The notes below the pieces were generated by a model, which saw nothing but the letters and a program-made list of their open reading frames with translations, made no database searches and was not told the origin of the DNA. The position numbers and the translations under genes are program-made. 64,000 nt of DNA from Sulfomarinibacter sp963741385 (GTDB lineage Bacteria > Acidobacteriota > Thermoanaerobaculia > Thermoanaerobaculales > Sulfomarinibacteraceae), in contig CAVUHO010000003.1 of assembly GCA_963741385.1 (NCBI GenBank), forward strand, positions 541,864-605,863, written 5' to 3'. How positions within the stretch are numbered: position 1 is the first letter of the stretch; each line of letters begins with the position of its first letter. Positions 8,377 through 16,838 of the stretch are shown here, one piece after another.

Positions 8377-9492
8377 ATGAAGGACGACCGGGATCCGACG
8401 ACCGAGGCTTACCAGATCCTGGCCGATCTGCTGGTGACGATTCGACGCGTCATTCACCGGGGACTGGAGAAGGTCTCTGGGAAGAGCTGGTACCTGGATG
8501 GCTGTCCACCGGGACTCTTCGAGCAGCTCGTCGACCGGAAAGAACAAGAAAAAGCCATCGACAGGTTCAGCGGCGAGTATCAGGAACTCATCACGTTCGC
8601 ATCGCTGGACGACCTCGCGGCCATCATCGAGTTCAACTCTGATCTCGCGAAACTCCTGGTCTCGCTCGAACCGGAAGGATCACCCATGATCGACCGGCTG
8701 CGGGAGATCGAGGCGCTCCGGCTCAAGATGGCAGCCTCCGTGCCCTTTGACGAGGTCGACCTCGAGGCGATCAATCGTTACCACCGTGAGTTCAGAGACT
8801 CGTTGACCCGCCGCAAACACACCCCTGAGGATGTCACGCCGACGCCGCCGCCACCACCGAGTGACGAGCCCGTTGTTGCAGAGGAAGAGCAGGGAGAAAC
8901 TCCGCAGGAGGACATCGCCGCCATCGAGGCCGCCGAGGAAGAGACGCCGGACGAGGACGCGGTATCGGTCGAGAGGCCGCTCGAGTTCAACACCCAGGTG
9001 GCCACCTTCGAAGAACTCGTGGAGGTTGTGGGTGGGCCCAAAACCGCACTGGCGCCGGACGGTTCCGCGGTCGACGACGAGCCCCTCACCGACGTCGAAC
9101 CCGCGCCCGACCGCCGCGGGTCACCGCTGGATGGCGCTGACGCCGCCTCTCTCGTCATCGAGGTGCAGCTCGCGATGGCGGAGGACGATGACCGCAAGGT
9201 CCTTCGGGTGCTGCACCGGGAGGTCACAGGGATCGCGGAAGGTGCGTTTCGGAAGATGCTCGATATCGGCCACCCGGTGTGGGACACGGTGCGATCCAGC
9301 GGCTGGTACGACATGAAGAAGGCGGATCTGGCTCTCGCGCCCCTGGAGCTCTTCTACACCGTGATCGCCAGAGCTGCCGAGGTCCAGCGCAGCGGCGCCG
9401 GATTCGAAGCCGTCAAGGCAACCCTCGTGGAGGCCGAGTTCTCCAAGCTCCTCCTGTCGCTGCGGGAGATGTTCATGAGGCAGAGCCTCTGA
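8377..9492 (+). CDS. conserved-looking protein with helical N-domain and acidic Pro/Glu linker
   Basis: 371 residues, three parts. Residues 1-150 are helical (ILADLLVTIRRVIHRGLEKV, SWYLDGCPPGLFEQLVDRKE). They loosely recall the Swt1-like HEPN fold, in which a helix is followed by an aromatic 'W..G.P' turn; this is only a suggestion. Residues 150-280 are a low-complexity acidic linker with five consecutive prolines and many Glu/Asp. Residues 280-371 are a second helical domain. An in-frame start at 8272 would overlap fxsA, so the ATG at 8377 is preferred. No function assigned. Confidence 0.6.
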   Translation: MKDDRDPTTEAYQILADLLVTIRRVIHRGLEKVSGKSWYLDGCPPGLFEQLVDRKEQEKAIDRFSGEYQELITFASLDDLAAIIEFNSDLAKLLVSLEPEGSPMIDRLREIEALRLKMAASVPFDEVDLEAINRYHREFRDSLTRRKHTPEDVTPTPPPPPSDEPVVAEEEQGETPQEDIAAIEAAEEETPDEDAVSVERPLEFNTQVATFEELVEVVGGPKTALAPDGSAVDDEPLTDVEPAPDRRGSPLDGADAASLVIEVQLAMAEDDDRKVLRVLHREVTGIAEGAFRKMLDIGHPVWDTVRSSGWYDMKKADLALAPLELFYTVIARAAEVQRSGAGFEAVKATLVEAEFSKLLLSLREMFMRQSL

Positions 9493-9495
9493 AAT

Positions 9496-9533
9496 GAATT
9501 CTCAATTTTGAATTTTGAATTTTGAATTCGGAA
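9496..9533. repeat. heptamer tract (AATTTTG)n
   Basis: AT-rich heptamer variant directly behind the preceding stop codon. In this orientation the unit contains TGA, so unlike AAATCCG it is not open in all frames. Confidence 0.85.
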
Positions 9534-9647
9534 TGCCCCTCGAACACCTGAGGGGGCATCAACATCAAGCCACTTCAAAACCTCGATCGTTGAGGTGGCC
9601 GCTTCTCTGGCCTTCAGCTGCCGGACTCCTCATCGTTGCAAGAGCGA

Positions 9648-9692
9648 GGGAGGGTGGGCGGGAATTCAGAATTCAAAATTCAAAATTAAGAA
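9648..9692. repeat. G-quadruplex-type run plus heptamer tract containing a stop codon
   Basis: GGGAGGGTGGGCGGG (9648-9662) is four G-triplets with one-base loops. It is followed by AAAATTC-type heptamers. The stop codon of the minus-strand citrate synthase (9686-9688) lies inside the tract, so the repeat supplies the last codons (Asp-Asn-Ser-stop). Confidence 0.85.
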
Positions 9693-10816
9693 TTGTCGGT
9701 GAGATAGACCGCTCCGGGGTCGATGACCTTGCCGTCGGGCAGGTATTCGAGGCAGTGCGCCATCCACCCGGTCTGGATGGCGAGGCAGAACGGGATGGGG
9801 AAGGACCTCACCGGGAGGCCGATCGGGGAGTAGATGAGACCGGTGATGCTGTCCACATTGGCGAAGATGCCCTTCGAACCGAGGGCGTTCTCGATCTCGT
9901 CGCGCACCGCCCTATAGGTGCGCCACAATTTCTCCTCCCCCCGGTCAGTCAGAAGCCTCTCGGCCCACGGTTCGAGAGCGGTGACCCTGGGGTCGGGACA
10001 CTTGTAGACCCGGTGTCCGAAGCCGGGGAATCGATGGCCGCGGGAAAGGGCCTCGCGGGCCCACGCCCGGGCATCTTCGGGCCCGTCCAACCTGGAGAGC
10101 ATTTCGAAGGCGAGCTGGTTGGCGCCGCCGTGCCGGGCCCCCGACAGGGCGCCCATTCCCGCGAGTACGGCGGAACCGAGATCAGCGCCGGTGGAGATGA
10201 CCGTCAGTGCGGCAAATGCGGCGGCGTGGAGCCCGTGCTCGGCCTGGACCACGAGGCTGGCTTCGAAGGCGTCGACCTCGGCCCGCTCCGGGAGGCGCCC
10301 GAGCGTCTGCCAGAGAAAGTTGGCGGCGTAGCCGAGATCGTCGCGGGGCGGGATCGGCTTGTCGTTCTGCAGGTGGCGGATGGCGCAGGCGGCGAGGGCG
10401 GCCGTCCAGCTCAGGATCCTCGCGGGTCGCCGCCACTGGGCGTCGGGCCCGGTGTTCTCCGGTTCCGGGATGTGGCACGCGGCCACCGTCATCATGGTGC
10501 GGTACTGGGCGAGTGGATGGGCGTGGACCGGGACCCGGTCGAGCGCCTCGATCGCCGCCGCCGGCGGCTGTCGCCACCGCATGAGCTCGCCGCGCCAATC
10601 CGCCAACTGTGGTGGTGTCGGCAGCTCGCCGACGAGAATCAGGTGGGTGACCTCCTCGAACGTCACCCGGCCGACCAGGTCCTCGATCGGGTAACCGCGG
10701 TACAACAGCCGGCCGGCCGCGCCGTCGATCTCGGCGATCGCGGTGTCGCCGGCCACCAGGTTCTCGAGCCCGCGCCCGTAGCGCTGTTCCGACGGGAGAC
10801 GGCTGCTTCCGATCAC
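9686..10816 (-). CDS. citrate synthase family protein (catalytically complete)
   Basis: 376 residues. Citrate synthases condense acetyl-CoA (or propionyl-CoA) with oxaloacetate. The three catalytic residues are recognisable: His in GALSGARHGGANQ (about residue 227), His in FPGFGHRVYKCPDPR (about 262), and Asp in FANVDSITGLIYSPIGLP (about 320). Other family segments are LLYRGYPIEDLVGRVTFEEV, HPLAQYRTMM and QAEHGLHAAAFAA. The GTG start overlaps the stop of the upstream homologue by four bases, so the two are translated as a pair. Citrate and 2-methylcitrate synthase cannot be told apart by eye. Confidence 0.9.
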   Translation of the reverse strand: MIGSSRLPSEQRYGRGLENLVAGDTAIAEIDGAAGRLLYRGYPIEDLVGRVTFEEVTHLILVGELPTPPQLADWRGELMRWRQPPAAAIEALDRVPVHAHPLAQYRTMMTVAACHIPEPENTGPDAQWRRPARILSWTAALAACAIRHLQNDKPIPPRDDLGYAANFLWQTLGRLPERAEVDAFEASLVVQAEHGLHAAAFAALTVISTGADLGSAVLAGMGALSGARHGGANQLAFEMLSRLDGPEDARAWAREALSRGHRFPGFGHRVYKCPDPRVTALEPWAERLLTDRGEEKLWRTYRAVRDEIENALGSKGIFANVDSITGLIYSPIGLPVRSFPIPFCLAIQTGWMAHCLEYLPDGKVIDPGAVYLTDNS

Positions 10817-12017
10817 GTGTGCGGCTCCTCGTCGACCGCCCGCTCCGGCGCGCCAACGTACCGGCTCAAGGGCCGGAAGAGGCGCATCGTCCCAAGGCTT
10901 TCGCGCACCAGCGCGGTGGCGCCGGCCATCCTGCCGACCGCCATCAGACACGGAACCAGCGCCGGATCTGCGCCGAGAAGGTGAAACAGAAGGGCGCCGT
11001 AGAAGTTGACGTTGATGTGGATGCCGCGATTTGCGAGGGCTGCGGTGGCCGTGACCTCCACCGCCCGCGCCACCTCGAAGAGGCGGCTGCGGCCGCGCTC
11101 CCGGGCCATCGCGGCGACCTCCTTGCGAAGAACGACAACGCGGGGATCGGGCATGTGGTAGGCGCGGTGTCCGAAACCCGCGATGATGCCGCCGTCGTCG
11201 ATCGTCGTGCGGGCCCACGCCTCGGCGGTTTTCGGGTCGGCGAGCGGCAGGAGTTGTTGGAGTACTGCCTCGGCGGCGCCTCCCGTCTTCGGGTCCCCGC
11301 AGGGCCGACAGACCCGCGACGAAGTTGTAATAGGGATCGGCGTGACACGACGCGACGATCATCGAGGTGAAAGTGGGCGCGTCCAATCCGTGGGCGGCAT
11401 ACAGCACCCACAGCAGGTCGAGGGCCCTCACCTCGTCCGGCCCTGGTTCACGGCTGGTCAGTGCGGCCAGCACGCCCTCGGCGAGGCTGCAGTCTCTTCG
11501 TGCCGGTCGCGTCGACAGACCGGCGCGGTGCCGGCTGATTTCCGCCACCAGTGCCGCCACCTGACCAACCACCCTGAGCTCCTGCCACTGGCGTTCGCCG
11601 GCCAGATCGTCGTTGACGGACAGCTCGTGGCAGCCGACCGCGGAAAGACCGGCGCGCAGTATGCGCATGGGGTGGGTCTGCGGATCGAGAGAGCGGATCA
11701 GGTCCACGGCGTCGCGGCGGCAGCGTCCGGCTCCGCCTCAGGTTGTTCCGAAAGACCTCGAAATCGGCGCCGTCATCCTCCGGGTGGCGACCGGTGATGA
11801 GGAGGAAGGCGACCCCCTCGAAATCCATGTGGGACGCCAGCGCCTCGATCGGCACACCGCGATAGGCGAGCTGGCCCGACGACGGGTCGAGCCACATGAC
11901 CCGGGTCTCGAGCGCCACCACGCCGGTCAGACCGGGTCCGACGTCGGTGGTCACCGGCCAGTCGATCGTCTCGGCCCGCCAGTCGAAGGCGCTGGAGAGG
12001 GTTGGGAGTTTCGTCAC
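10813..12017 (-). CDS. citrate synthase-like protein, frameshifted, lacking two catalytic residues
   Basis: Reading from GTG at 12017, the first segment (TGVVALETRVMWLDPSSGQ, LAYRGVPIEALASHMDFEGV) is a citrate synthase N-terminus. One extra base near 11729 moves the frame to DLIRSLDPQTHPMRILRAGL and AAHGLDAPTFTSMIVASCHA. A second extra base near 11280 moves it to GGAAEAVLQQLLPL, AGFGHRAYHMPDPRV and the end. At the catalytic His (normally GP-[LM]H-GGAN) the sequence reads GP-ED-GG or GP-KT-GG, depending on where the indel falls. The catalytic Asp site (NVDFY) reads NVNFY. Only the second catalytic His is kept. It may be a non-catalytic partner of the downstream enzyme or a decaying copy; the two indels may be sequence errors. 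Confidence 0.75.
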
Positions 12018-12081
12018 CGGGGAAGCATACCTGTTCGGAATTGGGAAATAGGAAGGAATTAGGAATGCCACCCGCCCTCCC

Positions 12082-12146
12082 GGCAGCCGGGACGGCTGCC
12101 CCACAAGCGCTCATGAAAGACTTGTGGGGCACGCGTCTCGCGTGCC
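12082..12146. repeat. B-element (two palindromic arms)
   Basis: Left arm GGCAGCCGGGACGGCTGCC then CCACAA; right arm TTGTGGGG then CACGCGTCTCGCGTGCC. Each arm is a hairpin and the two arms are inverted copies of each other. Lies in the 299-bp gap between the citrate synthase-like and penicillin-acylase genes. Confidence 0.88.
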
Positions 12147-12232
12147 GGGTGGGTGGTTCCGGCCCCGCCCCCCTCCCGGCAGGCGGGGCCTGTGGCTTGA
12201 GGTAGGGGGATCGCGCTGAATCACCCTCGAAT

Positions 12233-12260
12233 CTCAAGCCTCAAGCCTCACGCCTCAAGC
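12233..12260. repeat. heptamer tract (CTCAAGC)4
   Basis: Four units of CTCAAGC (one with A to C) again show an exact 7-bp period although the sequence is unrelated to the other heptamers. Lies just beyond the terminator of the penicillin-acylase gene. Confidence 0.85.
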
Positions 12261-12262
12261 CC

Positions 12263-12291
12263 AAAAAAAGCCCCGCTCGTGAGAGCGGGGC
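12263..12291 (-). terminator. rho-independent terminator of the penicillin-acylase gene
   Basis: On the minus strand a 9-bp GC-rich stem (GCCCCGCTC / GAGCGGGGC, loop of 4) is followed directly by seven T residues. It lies 25 bp past the stop codon of the acylase gene. Confidence 0.9.
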
Positions 12292-12315
12292 GAGAAGGTC
12301 ATGAGTGAATTCGCG

Positions 12316-14820
12316 TCAGTTGAACAACGGGAACGGCCTCGGCATGAAGCTATCGTATGCCGGGGTCATGGTGAAGAAGTTGGGATCAAATCTCGGCGTC
12401 AGGGTTCCGTTGTAGTAGGACGCTCCGGACTGGCCGAGCGGGAACATGCTCTCGATCCGGATGGGCCCGTTCATATCGAATTCCACAGATTGAGAATAGG
12501 TCGAACGATTGGAGAACGGTGTCCGCCAGATCACGCCATACATAGGGTTGCCGGGGGCGGCTTCGTGGGTGTAGTAGATGTATCCCCTCTGAACGTTGTA
12601 TGGACCCAGCCCCCTCTGCGCGATGACGTTGTCCAGCGCCAGGACAATGATTTCTTCAGGGGTCGTCGGTTTGCCTGAACCCGACTTGTCCTGGAACCAG
12701 TTGTAGTAGTTCGGAATTGATGCCTCAGCTCCGGCAAGCGCGTGCAGCAGGGTGTTGTAGTTGAAGCCCTCATATTGCTTGTTGTAATCCAGACCGGCCA
12801 TCATGAACTCATCCTCGAAGACCAACCGCAGCACCTCGCGGAGCCACGCATCCTGCAACACCCACGCATCCGCTTTGAAGGTGCCGAAGGGCCATTGGGT
12901 GGGCCCGCCGGCCACGAAATGCCCGTCCCAGGCATCGATCTTCGCAACGGCGGCATTCCGGTCGTCTGATGGATTGGCCGCGACCGCCGCCTTGAAATAG
13001 GGGCCGACGAAGGTCCAGTTGTCTCCACCATGAGGGCTGATGCCGTCGGTGGTGGCGATGTTGAGCCCCAGGTCGCGCATCTCTTCGAAGGTGATGTTGT
13101 CATGGGTCGAGAGATATTCTTGCACGACGTGTGAGCGGTGCGATGGACCGAAGGCGTAGCCGGGGTTGTTGAATGAATTGTTGTAATCAAACGTTGACTT
13201 GTTGTTCCATCCGCCGTACCAGCCCTGAGCGGTGTTCTCGTCGTGGACAATTGGACGTCGTTGTCCGGTCCACTCCATGGTTCCATTGCCGATCGACGGC
13301 AGCCGCGGGTCGACGCCGGTCGCGCGGATCGGGTCATAGCCCCCCATCCAGTAGGCGATGTTGCCGTCGCGGTCGATGTACGTCGTGTGCTGGCTGACGG
13401 GGAAGATCTCGATCCCCTCACCGAACTCGGCGATGCTCTCCGCACGGGCGAGTTGAAGCATGGTCTCTATCGCCTGGAGGTCCTTTTTCCAGTGGGCGTA
13501 GGCCCACGAGATGATGATTGCCGGCGGCTCGGCTGGGTTGAACTGCAACGGTTCAATGATGGGTCCGTGTGAGCTGCGCCAGATCGGGACCGTTACGCTG
13601 GTGCCGGCAAAGACCTTGATCGTCTCCATGCGGTGGAGAAAGACGGCCTGCGGCGGTTCGAAGTAGTAGTCCATGGTGTGGGCGTGGCCCACCTGCATCG
13701 ACCACGCGTGGTGCGGGGTGCGACCGATGGGGAAACCGGGTGTGCCGGGGATCGTCATGCCGGACACATTCAGCCCGCCCCCCTGGATCGAGCCTTCAGC
13801 GATGATTGACGGAACCGTGAAACCCATCTGCGGCGAGGATTGCAACATCGGGTTGCCGGTGGCGGTCCTGTCGCCCGAAATGGCCCAGGCATAGCTGCCC
13901 ATCTTCACCGTCGCACCGATATCTGCAATCTGCCGTTGCATGCTGTCGGTCCGGGCTTGGATCCGATCCACTACCTCTGCAATCTCTGGCATCGAGAGGA
14001 TCTCGTTGATCTGCCTCTTGTCGACCGTCGGAGCCGCCGCCGCCTTAGCGGTCGCGGGGATCGGGACCATGGTCTGCGCGGCCGGGTCGTTGAACCACCG
14101 CAGATCGGTGAACATGGCGAGACCCTGTTGGCCGTAGACGTAGGCAAGGGTCTGGGCCAGAACCGCGTTGTCGAGCTGGCCGTGGCCGAGGACGTCCCGT
14201 TGGCCTTCAGGATCGAACTCGCGCAGATGAAACATCACAGTGGCCATCACATCGTTGACGTGCCACGGCGCCGGCAGCACCGGAATGCCGAGGTGATTCA
14301 ACAACACCGATTGAATGGAGAGCAGCCAGTATTCGTCCGGCATCTGCCGCCAGTTCCCGGCATAAAACTCGCCGATGCGGCGGTTGATGCCGTTGGTGTA
14401 GGCAGTAATCACCGTCTGGGCATCTGCGGAGAGATCGGCGAACATCTCGGCAAACTCTTCGTCCGAGTAGCCCAGGGTTCGCAGGTACCAGTCGGTGCCG
14501 ACGGCTGCAGATCCGAGGAGTTCAGAGAGCTTGCCGCGACCCACGCGGCGGTAGATATCCATCTGATACAGACGGTCCGTCGCCACCGCGTAGCCTACGG
14601 CCTCCCAGACTTCGTAGAGCGACCCGCCCTCGATGAACCAGATGCCCTGGGCATCGCGGGTCGTCGTCACGGGATCAACGGCGGCGGCATTGTCGCTGAT
14701 GGCGAAACCCTCCTCGGGGCTGAACGGCATCACACGCGAGTTCGGCGCTAGGGTTTGACCAGAAACGACCACCGCCACGGCCAGAATCAACATCGACATC
14801 TTCCAAACGGACGCCCTCAT
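12316..14820 (-). CDS. penicillin amidase (S45) family Ntn-hydrolase, secreted
   Basis: 834 residues, close to the usual length for S45 precursors. An N-terminal signal (MSMLILAVAVVVSGQTLA) fits periplasmic export. The alpha chain has the expected opening (DAQGIWFIEGGSLYEVWEAV, YAVATDRLYQMDIYRRVGRG). The new N-terminus of the beta chain should be Ser309 in KMGSYAWAISGDRTATGNP, where precursors self-cleave and Ser becomes the nucleophile; this family usually has GSNNW or GSNAW there. A spacer of about 50 residues precedes it. Good Shine-Dalgarno (GGGAG) and a clear terminator make it a single-gene unit. Homologues hydrolyse penicillins, acyl-homoserine lactones or other amides; the substrate is not predictable here. 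Confidence 0.92.
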   Translation of the reverse strand: MRASVWKMSMLILAVAVVVSGQTLAPNSRVMPFSPEEGFAISDNAAAVDPVTTTRDAQGIWFIEGGSLYEVWEAVGYAVATDRLYQMDIYRRVGRGKLSELLGSAAVGTDWYLRTLGYSDEEFAEMFADLSADAQTVITAYTNGINRRIGEFYAGNWRQMPDEYWLLSIQSVLLNHLGIPVLPAPWHVNDVMATVMFHLREFDPEGQRDVLGHGQLDNAVLAQTLAYVYGQQGLAMFTDLRWFNDPAAQTMVPIPATAKAAAAPTVDKRQINEILSMPEIAEVVDRIQARTDSMQRQIADIGATVKMGSYAWAISGDRTATGNPMLQSSPQMGFTVPSIIAEGSIQGGGLNVSGMTIPGTPGFPIGRTPHHAWSMQVGHAHTMDYYFEPPQAVFLHRMETIKVFAGTSVTVPIWRSSHGPIIEPLQFNPAEPPAIIISWAYAHWKKDLQAIETMLQLARAESIAEFGEGIEIFPVSQHTTYIDRDGNIAYWMGGYDPIRATGVDPRLPSIGNGTMEWTGQRRPIVHDENTAQGWYGGWNNKSTFDYNNSFNNPGYAFGPSHRSHVVQEYLSTHDNITFEEMRDLGLNIATTDGISPHGGDNWTFVGPYFKAAVAANPSDDRNAAVAKIDAWDGHFVAGGPTQWPFGTFKADAWVLQDAWLREVLRLVFEDEFMMAGLDYNKQYEGFNYNTLLHALAGAEASIPNYYNWFQDKSGSGKPTTPEEIIVLALDNVIAQRGLGPYNVQRGYIYYTHEAAPGNPMYGVIWRTPFSNRSTYSQSVEFDMNGPIRIESMFPLGQSGASYYNGTLTPRFDPNFFTMTPAYDSFMPRPFPLFN

Positions 14821-14956
14821 ATCTGTCTCCCTTCCTGCAACGGTGGTTTCCGCGCGAACACGGAACTCGTGAACCGCGAAGGAACCACAAACCAGAGATT
14901 GTGACGCTCACGAATATAGCTGCGTCGCAACGGTGTGTAAATGGGGAACAGGGGCA

Positions 14957-14990
14957 GATTTTGGATTTCGGATTCCGGATTTCGGATTTT
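14957..14990. repeat. heptamer tract (CGGATTT)n
   Basis: About five degenerate CGGATTT units abut the B-element starting at 14992. The 484-bp gap 14821-15303 is made almost entirely of repeats. Confidence 0.85.
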
Positions 14991-14991
14991 C

Positions 14992-15057
14992 GGCAGCCGG
15001 GACGGCTGCCCCACAAACGCTTCGGGATGGTCTTGTGGGGCACGCGTCTCGCGTGCC
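14992..15057. repeat. B-element
   Basis: Same two-armed structure as at 12082 with a different spacer. Right-arm loop is GTCTC instead of GTCCC. Confidence 0.88.
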
Positions 15058-15059
15058 GT

Positions 15060-15250
15060 GTGCGGCGGAGGTGGAATTTCAACGTTGTTGGGCGCATGAA
15101 TCTTCACGTCGGTGGCGGGCCACGGGCCAACAATGTTGAAGGTGGCTCCGCACGGGTAGGGCGTGCGGAAACGAGCCGCGTGCGACGGAGGTGCCTGGCA
15201 TCCCGGCATGATGTTGTCCTCAACATCATGGCGGCGTGCCTGGCTCCTCT
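15060..15250. repeat. C-type repeat: nested inverted repeats
   Basis: TTCAACGTTGTTGG (15078-15091) pairs imperfectly with CCAACAATGTTGAA (15127-15140). A perfect hairpin ATGATGTTG-TCCT-CAACATCAT follows at 15208-15229. The ACGAGCCGCGTGCGACGGAGG module is the reverse orientation of that at 5265-5290. No gene seen. Confidence 0.75.
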
Positions 15251-15303
15251 CGGGAAGGTTGTGCCGATACGAGTACGCCCACCGGGCGCGCCGATCACAC
15301 CCC

Positions 15304-15507
15304 TCAGGTGAAACCGCTGGGGCAGGAGGAAGCCGACGGGCAGTCGCTCCCCGAACTCGTAGACCCGCTGGCAAAGGTCGACAACACGCGTTCAACCTTC
15401 GTGGTCTCACACTTGGGGCAATGGACGTCTGTTTTATCCGCGCCCACAGGTTGCAGGAGTGAGAATCGCTCGCCGCACGATGTGCATCGGTATTCGTAGA
15501 TCGGCAT
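15304..15507 (-). CDS. FmdB-family zinc-ribbon protein
   Basis: 67 residues. Starts MPIYEYRCTSCGERFSLLQP and continues with HCPKCETTKVERVLSTF. The two CxxC pairs and the wording of the N-terminus are diagnostic of the FmdB/CxxC_CXXC_SSSS putative regulatory family. The tail is Ser/Cys-rich with a CPSASSCPSGF ending, as in many members. The stop lies beside a C-type repeat. It reads toward the repeat region and lies 33 bp downstream of the ArsR-type gene, so both probably form one unit. The biological role of the family is poorly known. Confidence 0.9.
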   Translation of the reverse strand: MPIYEYRCTSCGERFSLLQPVGADKTDVHCPKCETTKVERVLSTFASGSTSSGSDCPSASSCPSGFT

Positions 15508-15539
15508 CGTCGCCCTCTCAGATATCGTGCCCGCAGCGC

Positions 15540-15899
15540 TCAGACCTTGGAAGCTTCCGCCTCGTCCATCTGCAGGCGGCCCTCGATGATGGTCTGGTGT
15601 TCGGATTCGATCCGCAGTTCGAGCGAGTCGCAGACGTTCCGGCAGATGGTGAACACACCTTCGTCGATGATCCGGTAGTAGACGTTGAGGCCCGCGCGGC
15701 GGCAGTCCACCAGGCCGGCACGCTTCAGCACCGACAGGTGTTTGGACACATTGGCCTGCGATCCGCCGACCACTGCGAGGATGTCCGAAACACACCGCTC
15801 GCCGTTGTGGAGACAGTGCAGGATCTTGAGGCGGGTCGGGTCGGCCATCGCCTTGAGGACCTCGGCAATACGGTGGAGCAATTCGTCCGATGCGATCAC
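15540..15899 (-). CDS. ArsR/SmtB-family winged-helix repressor
   Basis: 119 residues from a GTG preceded by a strong GGGGAGGT Shine-Dalgarno. Contains the ArsR winged helix: LKAMADPTRLKILHCL, the recognition helix SQANVSKHLSVLKRAGLV and the wing VDCRRAGLNVYYRI. A CxC metal site as in ArsR/SmtB (ELCVCDL) is not present; the corresponding stretch is ERCVSDIL with one Cys. Further Cys lie in HCL, DCR and the C-terminal NVCDSLEL, so metal or redox sensing by another arrangement is possible. Likely autoregulated and transcribed with the FmdB gene; divergent from the HIT gene. Confidence 0.9.
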   Translation of the reverse strand: MIASDELLHRIAEVLKAMADPTRLKILHCLHNGERCVSDILAVVGGSQANVSKHLSVLKRAGLVDCRRAGLNVYYRIIDEGVFTICRNVCDSLELRIESEHQTIIEGRLQMDEAEASKV

Positions 15900-16059
15900 G
15901 TTACCTCCCCAAATAGTCCTATCACCCAAAGGTAATATATTCCTGTTTCCAAGCGAGGTCAATGTCATCGCAGGAACGGATGTTGTGTTGTTGGATGAGG
16001 ATATGACTCAATGTCGGTGTTATTCTGATGCCGTCCCACAATTCCGGATGGAGGTCATC

Positions 16060-16443
16060 ATGTCGACTATTTTCGATTCCATCGTCAGCGGCGAGATCCC
16101 GTGCCACAAGATCTGGGAGGACGATGATCACCTCGCCTTCCTCGACATCAATCCCCGGGTGGAAGGCCACACCCTGGTGATACCGAAAAAACCCTGGTTC
16201 GAGGTCTTCGCCATGGACGAAGAGCCCTACACCAAGTTGTGGGCCGCAGCGCAGAAGGTGGCGCGGCACTTGAAGGAAAAGACCGGCTGCGAGCGCGTCG
16301 TGGTGGTGGTTCTCGGCTACGAGGTGCAGCACGTCCACATCCACCTGATGCCGACCAACAGTCTCGGTGATTTCCCGTTCCCGCCGGTCAACCGGGACGC
16401 TCTCGACATCATCGACGAAACGGCAAAAAAACTGAGGACTTGA
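16060..16443 (+). CDS. HIT-family nucleotide hydrolase
   Basis: 127 residues with the complete histidine-triad motif HVHIHLMP near residue 93 and the family opening (IFDSIVSGEIPCHKIWEDDD, LAFLDINPRVEGHTLVIPKK). HIT proteins hydrolyse nucleoside phosphoramidates or AMP conjugates. The ATG at 16060 was chosen because GGAGGT lies just upstream. Ends 34 bp before the tRNA gene. Confidence 0.94.
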   Translation: MSTIFDSIVSGEIPCHKIWEDDDHLAFLDINPRVEGHTLVIPKKPWFEVFAMDEEPYTKLWAAAQKVARHLKEKTGCERVVVVVLGYEVQHVHIHLMPTNSLGDFPFPPVNRDALDIIDETAKKLRT

Positions 16444-16477
16444 CCGCCGACCACCAGCGGCGACAGAATAGCCCGGC

Positions 16478-16563
16478 GCCGGAGTGGCGGAATGGCAGAC
16501 GCAGAGGACTCAAAATCCTCCGCTCGCAAGGGTGTGTGGGTTCGAATCCCACCTCCGGCACCA
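16478..16563 (+). tRNA. tRNA-Leu (anticodon CAA)
   Basis: Acceptor GCCGGAG pairs with CTCCGGC, and the CCA end is encoded (16561-16563). The anticodon stem AGGA/TCCT holds loop CTCAAAA, giving anticodon CAA. A long variable arm (CGCTCGCAAGGGTG) and T-loop GTTCGAATC are those of a class II leucine tRNA. Confidence 0.97.
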
Positions 16564-16565
16564 CT

Positions 16566-16619
16566 AGCAAATCAGGAGGCCGTCGCGAGCGGTAGCTCGC
16601 GACGGCCTCCTGATTTGCT
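16566..16619. terminator. perfect 25-bp inverted repeat after tRNA-Leu, possible terminator
   Basis: Arms 16566-16590 and 16595-16619 are exact reverse complements around the loop GGTA. It begins 2 bp past the tRNA CCA end. No T-run follows, so factor-independent termination is not certain. The length and perfection exceed what a terminator needs. Confidence 0.6.
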
Positions 16620-16731
16620 GTCAACCACATGCAGAGCTGGGGAGTGGGCGCTCACCAAGCCGAGTCATGCATGTCGGCCGGGTCTGTTTTTCGCGTTTTC
16701 CTGACAGCCCAAGTTGCGTTTTCTCAAATAA

Positions 16732-16760
16732 TTGACGATGCGCTCAATCGGACATACATT
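16732..16760 (+). promoter_or_regulatory. putative sigma-70-type promoter of the GAF gene
   Basis: TTGACG at 16732-16737 and TACATT at 16755-16760 with a 17-bp spacer, 78 bp before the GAF-gene start. Judged by eye. Confidence 0.5.
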
Positions 16761-16838
16761 TGGTTCAGAGATCGATCTCGACAACGAAATCTGAGCGGTT
16801 GCCGACGGGGCGCCGGCGCCCATCGGAGGGAGGTTTGC

